Source: an uncultured Clostridium sp.
GTDB lineage: Bacteria > Bacillota > Clostridia > TANB77 > CAG-508
Length of the DNA: 6,375 nucleotides
Direction of reading: 5' to 3'
Assembly: GCA_947057505.1 (NCBI GenBank)
Contig: CAMSEM010000071.1
Location: 1 to 6,375, forward strand
The first letter of the stretch is position 1, and each line of letters starts with the position of its first letter. Under the pieces are notes generated by a model that had not been told where the DNA came from, made no database searches, and saw only the letters and a list, made by a program, of their open reading frames with translations. Shown here one piece after another: positions 6,340-6,375 of the stretch. Both the position numbers and the translations under genes were made by a program.

Positions 6340-6374
6340 GATAGCAAGTAGTATTATACTTTTCTTTGCTTATC
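6340..6374 (+). terminator. Possible hairpin downstream of the kinase, cut by the window end
   Basis: GATAGCAA (6340-6347) can pair with TTGC-T-TATC (6366-6374), leaving one bulged T and an 18-nt loop. The window ends one base later, so a following T-tract cannot be checked. It may be a terminator or only a chance repeat. Confidence 0.25.
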
Positions 6375-6375
6375 C

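Noticed and set aside
1..6375. CRISPR array, tRNA/rRNA genes or insertion sequences
   Set aside because: There are no regularly spaced repeats, no cloverleaf-like or rRNA-like segments, and no transposase motifs or terminal inverted repeats that I could see.

Overview
The window comes from an AT-rich, Gram-positive-type bacterium, most likely an uncultured gut-associated member of the Clostridia. The grounds are about 30% GC, strong AGGAGG-type ribosome binding sites, sigma-A-type promoters, and the Firmicutes gene order rlmN - PP2C phosphatase - PASTA kinase. The species cannot be named from this sequence.

Left part (1-1800): a promoter at 115-143 precedes a long decayed gene (278/318-1678). 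It would have encoded a surface or secreted protein with a type IV prepilin-like N-terminus, a C-type-lectin/FGE-sulfatase-like domain and, at the very 3' end, a GC-rich block that looks like the variable region (VR) of a diversity-generating retroelement (DGR). One reading frame runs through about 1.4 kb but is broken by four in-frame stops (TAG 566, TGA 1187, TAA 1343, TAG 1526). At least three of these lie where I would expect Trp in relatives. The natural-looking start at 318 is also one base out of frame. The VR still shows the AAY-to-NNY pattern and is followed by a hairpin (1681-1715) and a terminator (1750-1800). No reverse transcriptase or template repeat is in the window, so this would be a remote or orphan DGR target.

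Middle (1801-2340): a strong promoter (1833-1862), a roughly 170-nt leader with an orphan Shine-Dalgarno sequence, a 77-aa coiled-coil protein of unknown function, and a terminator whose left arm is duplicated.

Right part (2390-6375): a housekeeping cluster with its own promoter (2390-2418). It contains rlmN (23S rRNA/tRNA m2A methyltransferase), a PP2C phosphatase of the PrpC/Stp family and a PknB/PrkC-type Ser/Thr kinase with PASTA repeats. Kinase and phosphatase form the usual antagonistic pair that responds to cell-wall state. The phosphatase is interrupted as sequenced by one extra G in a G4 run inside its metal-binding DGMGG motif. This could be a sequencing error, a true mutation, or less likely a +1 programmed frameshift, because the following codon is CGG, expected to be rare here. 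A perfect 22-bp palindrome lies between phosphatase and kinase.
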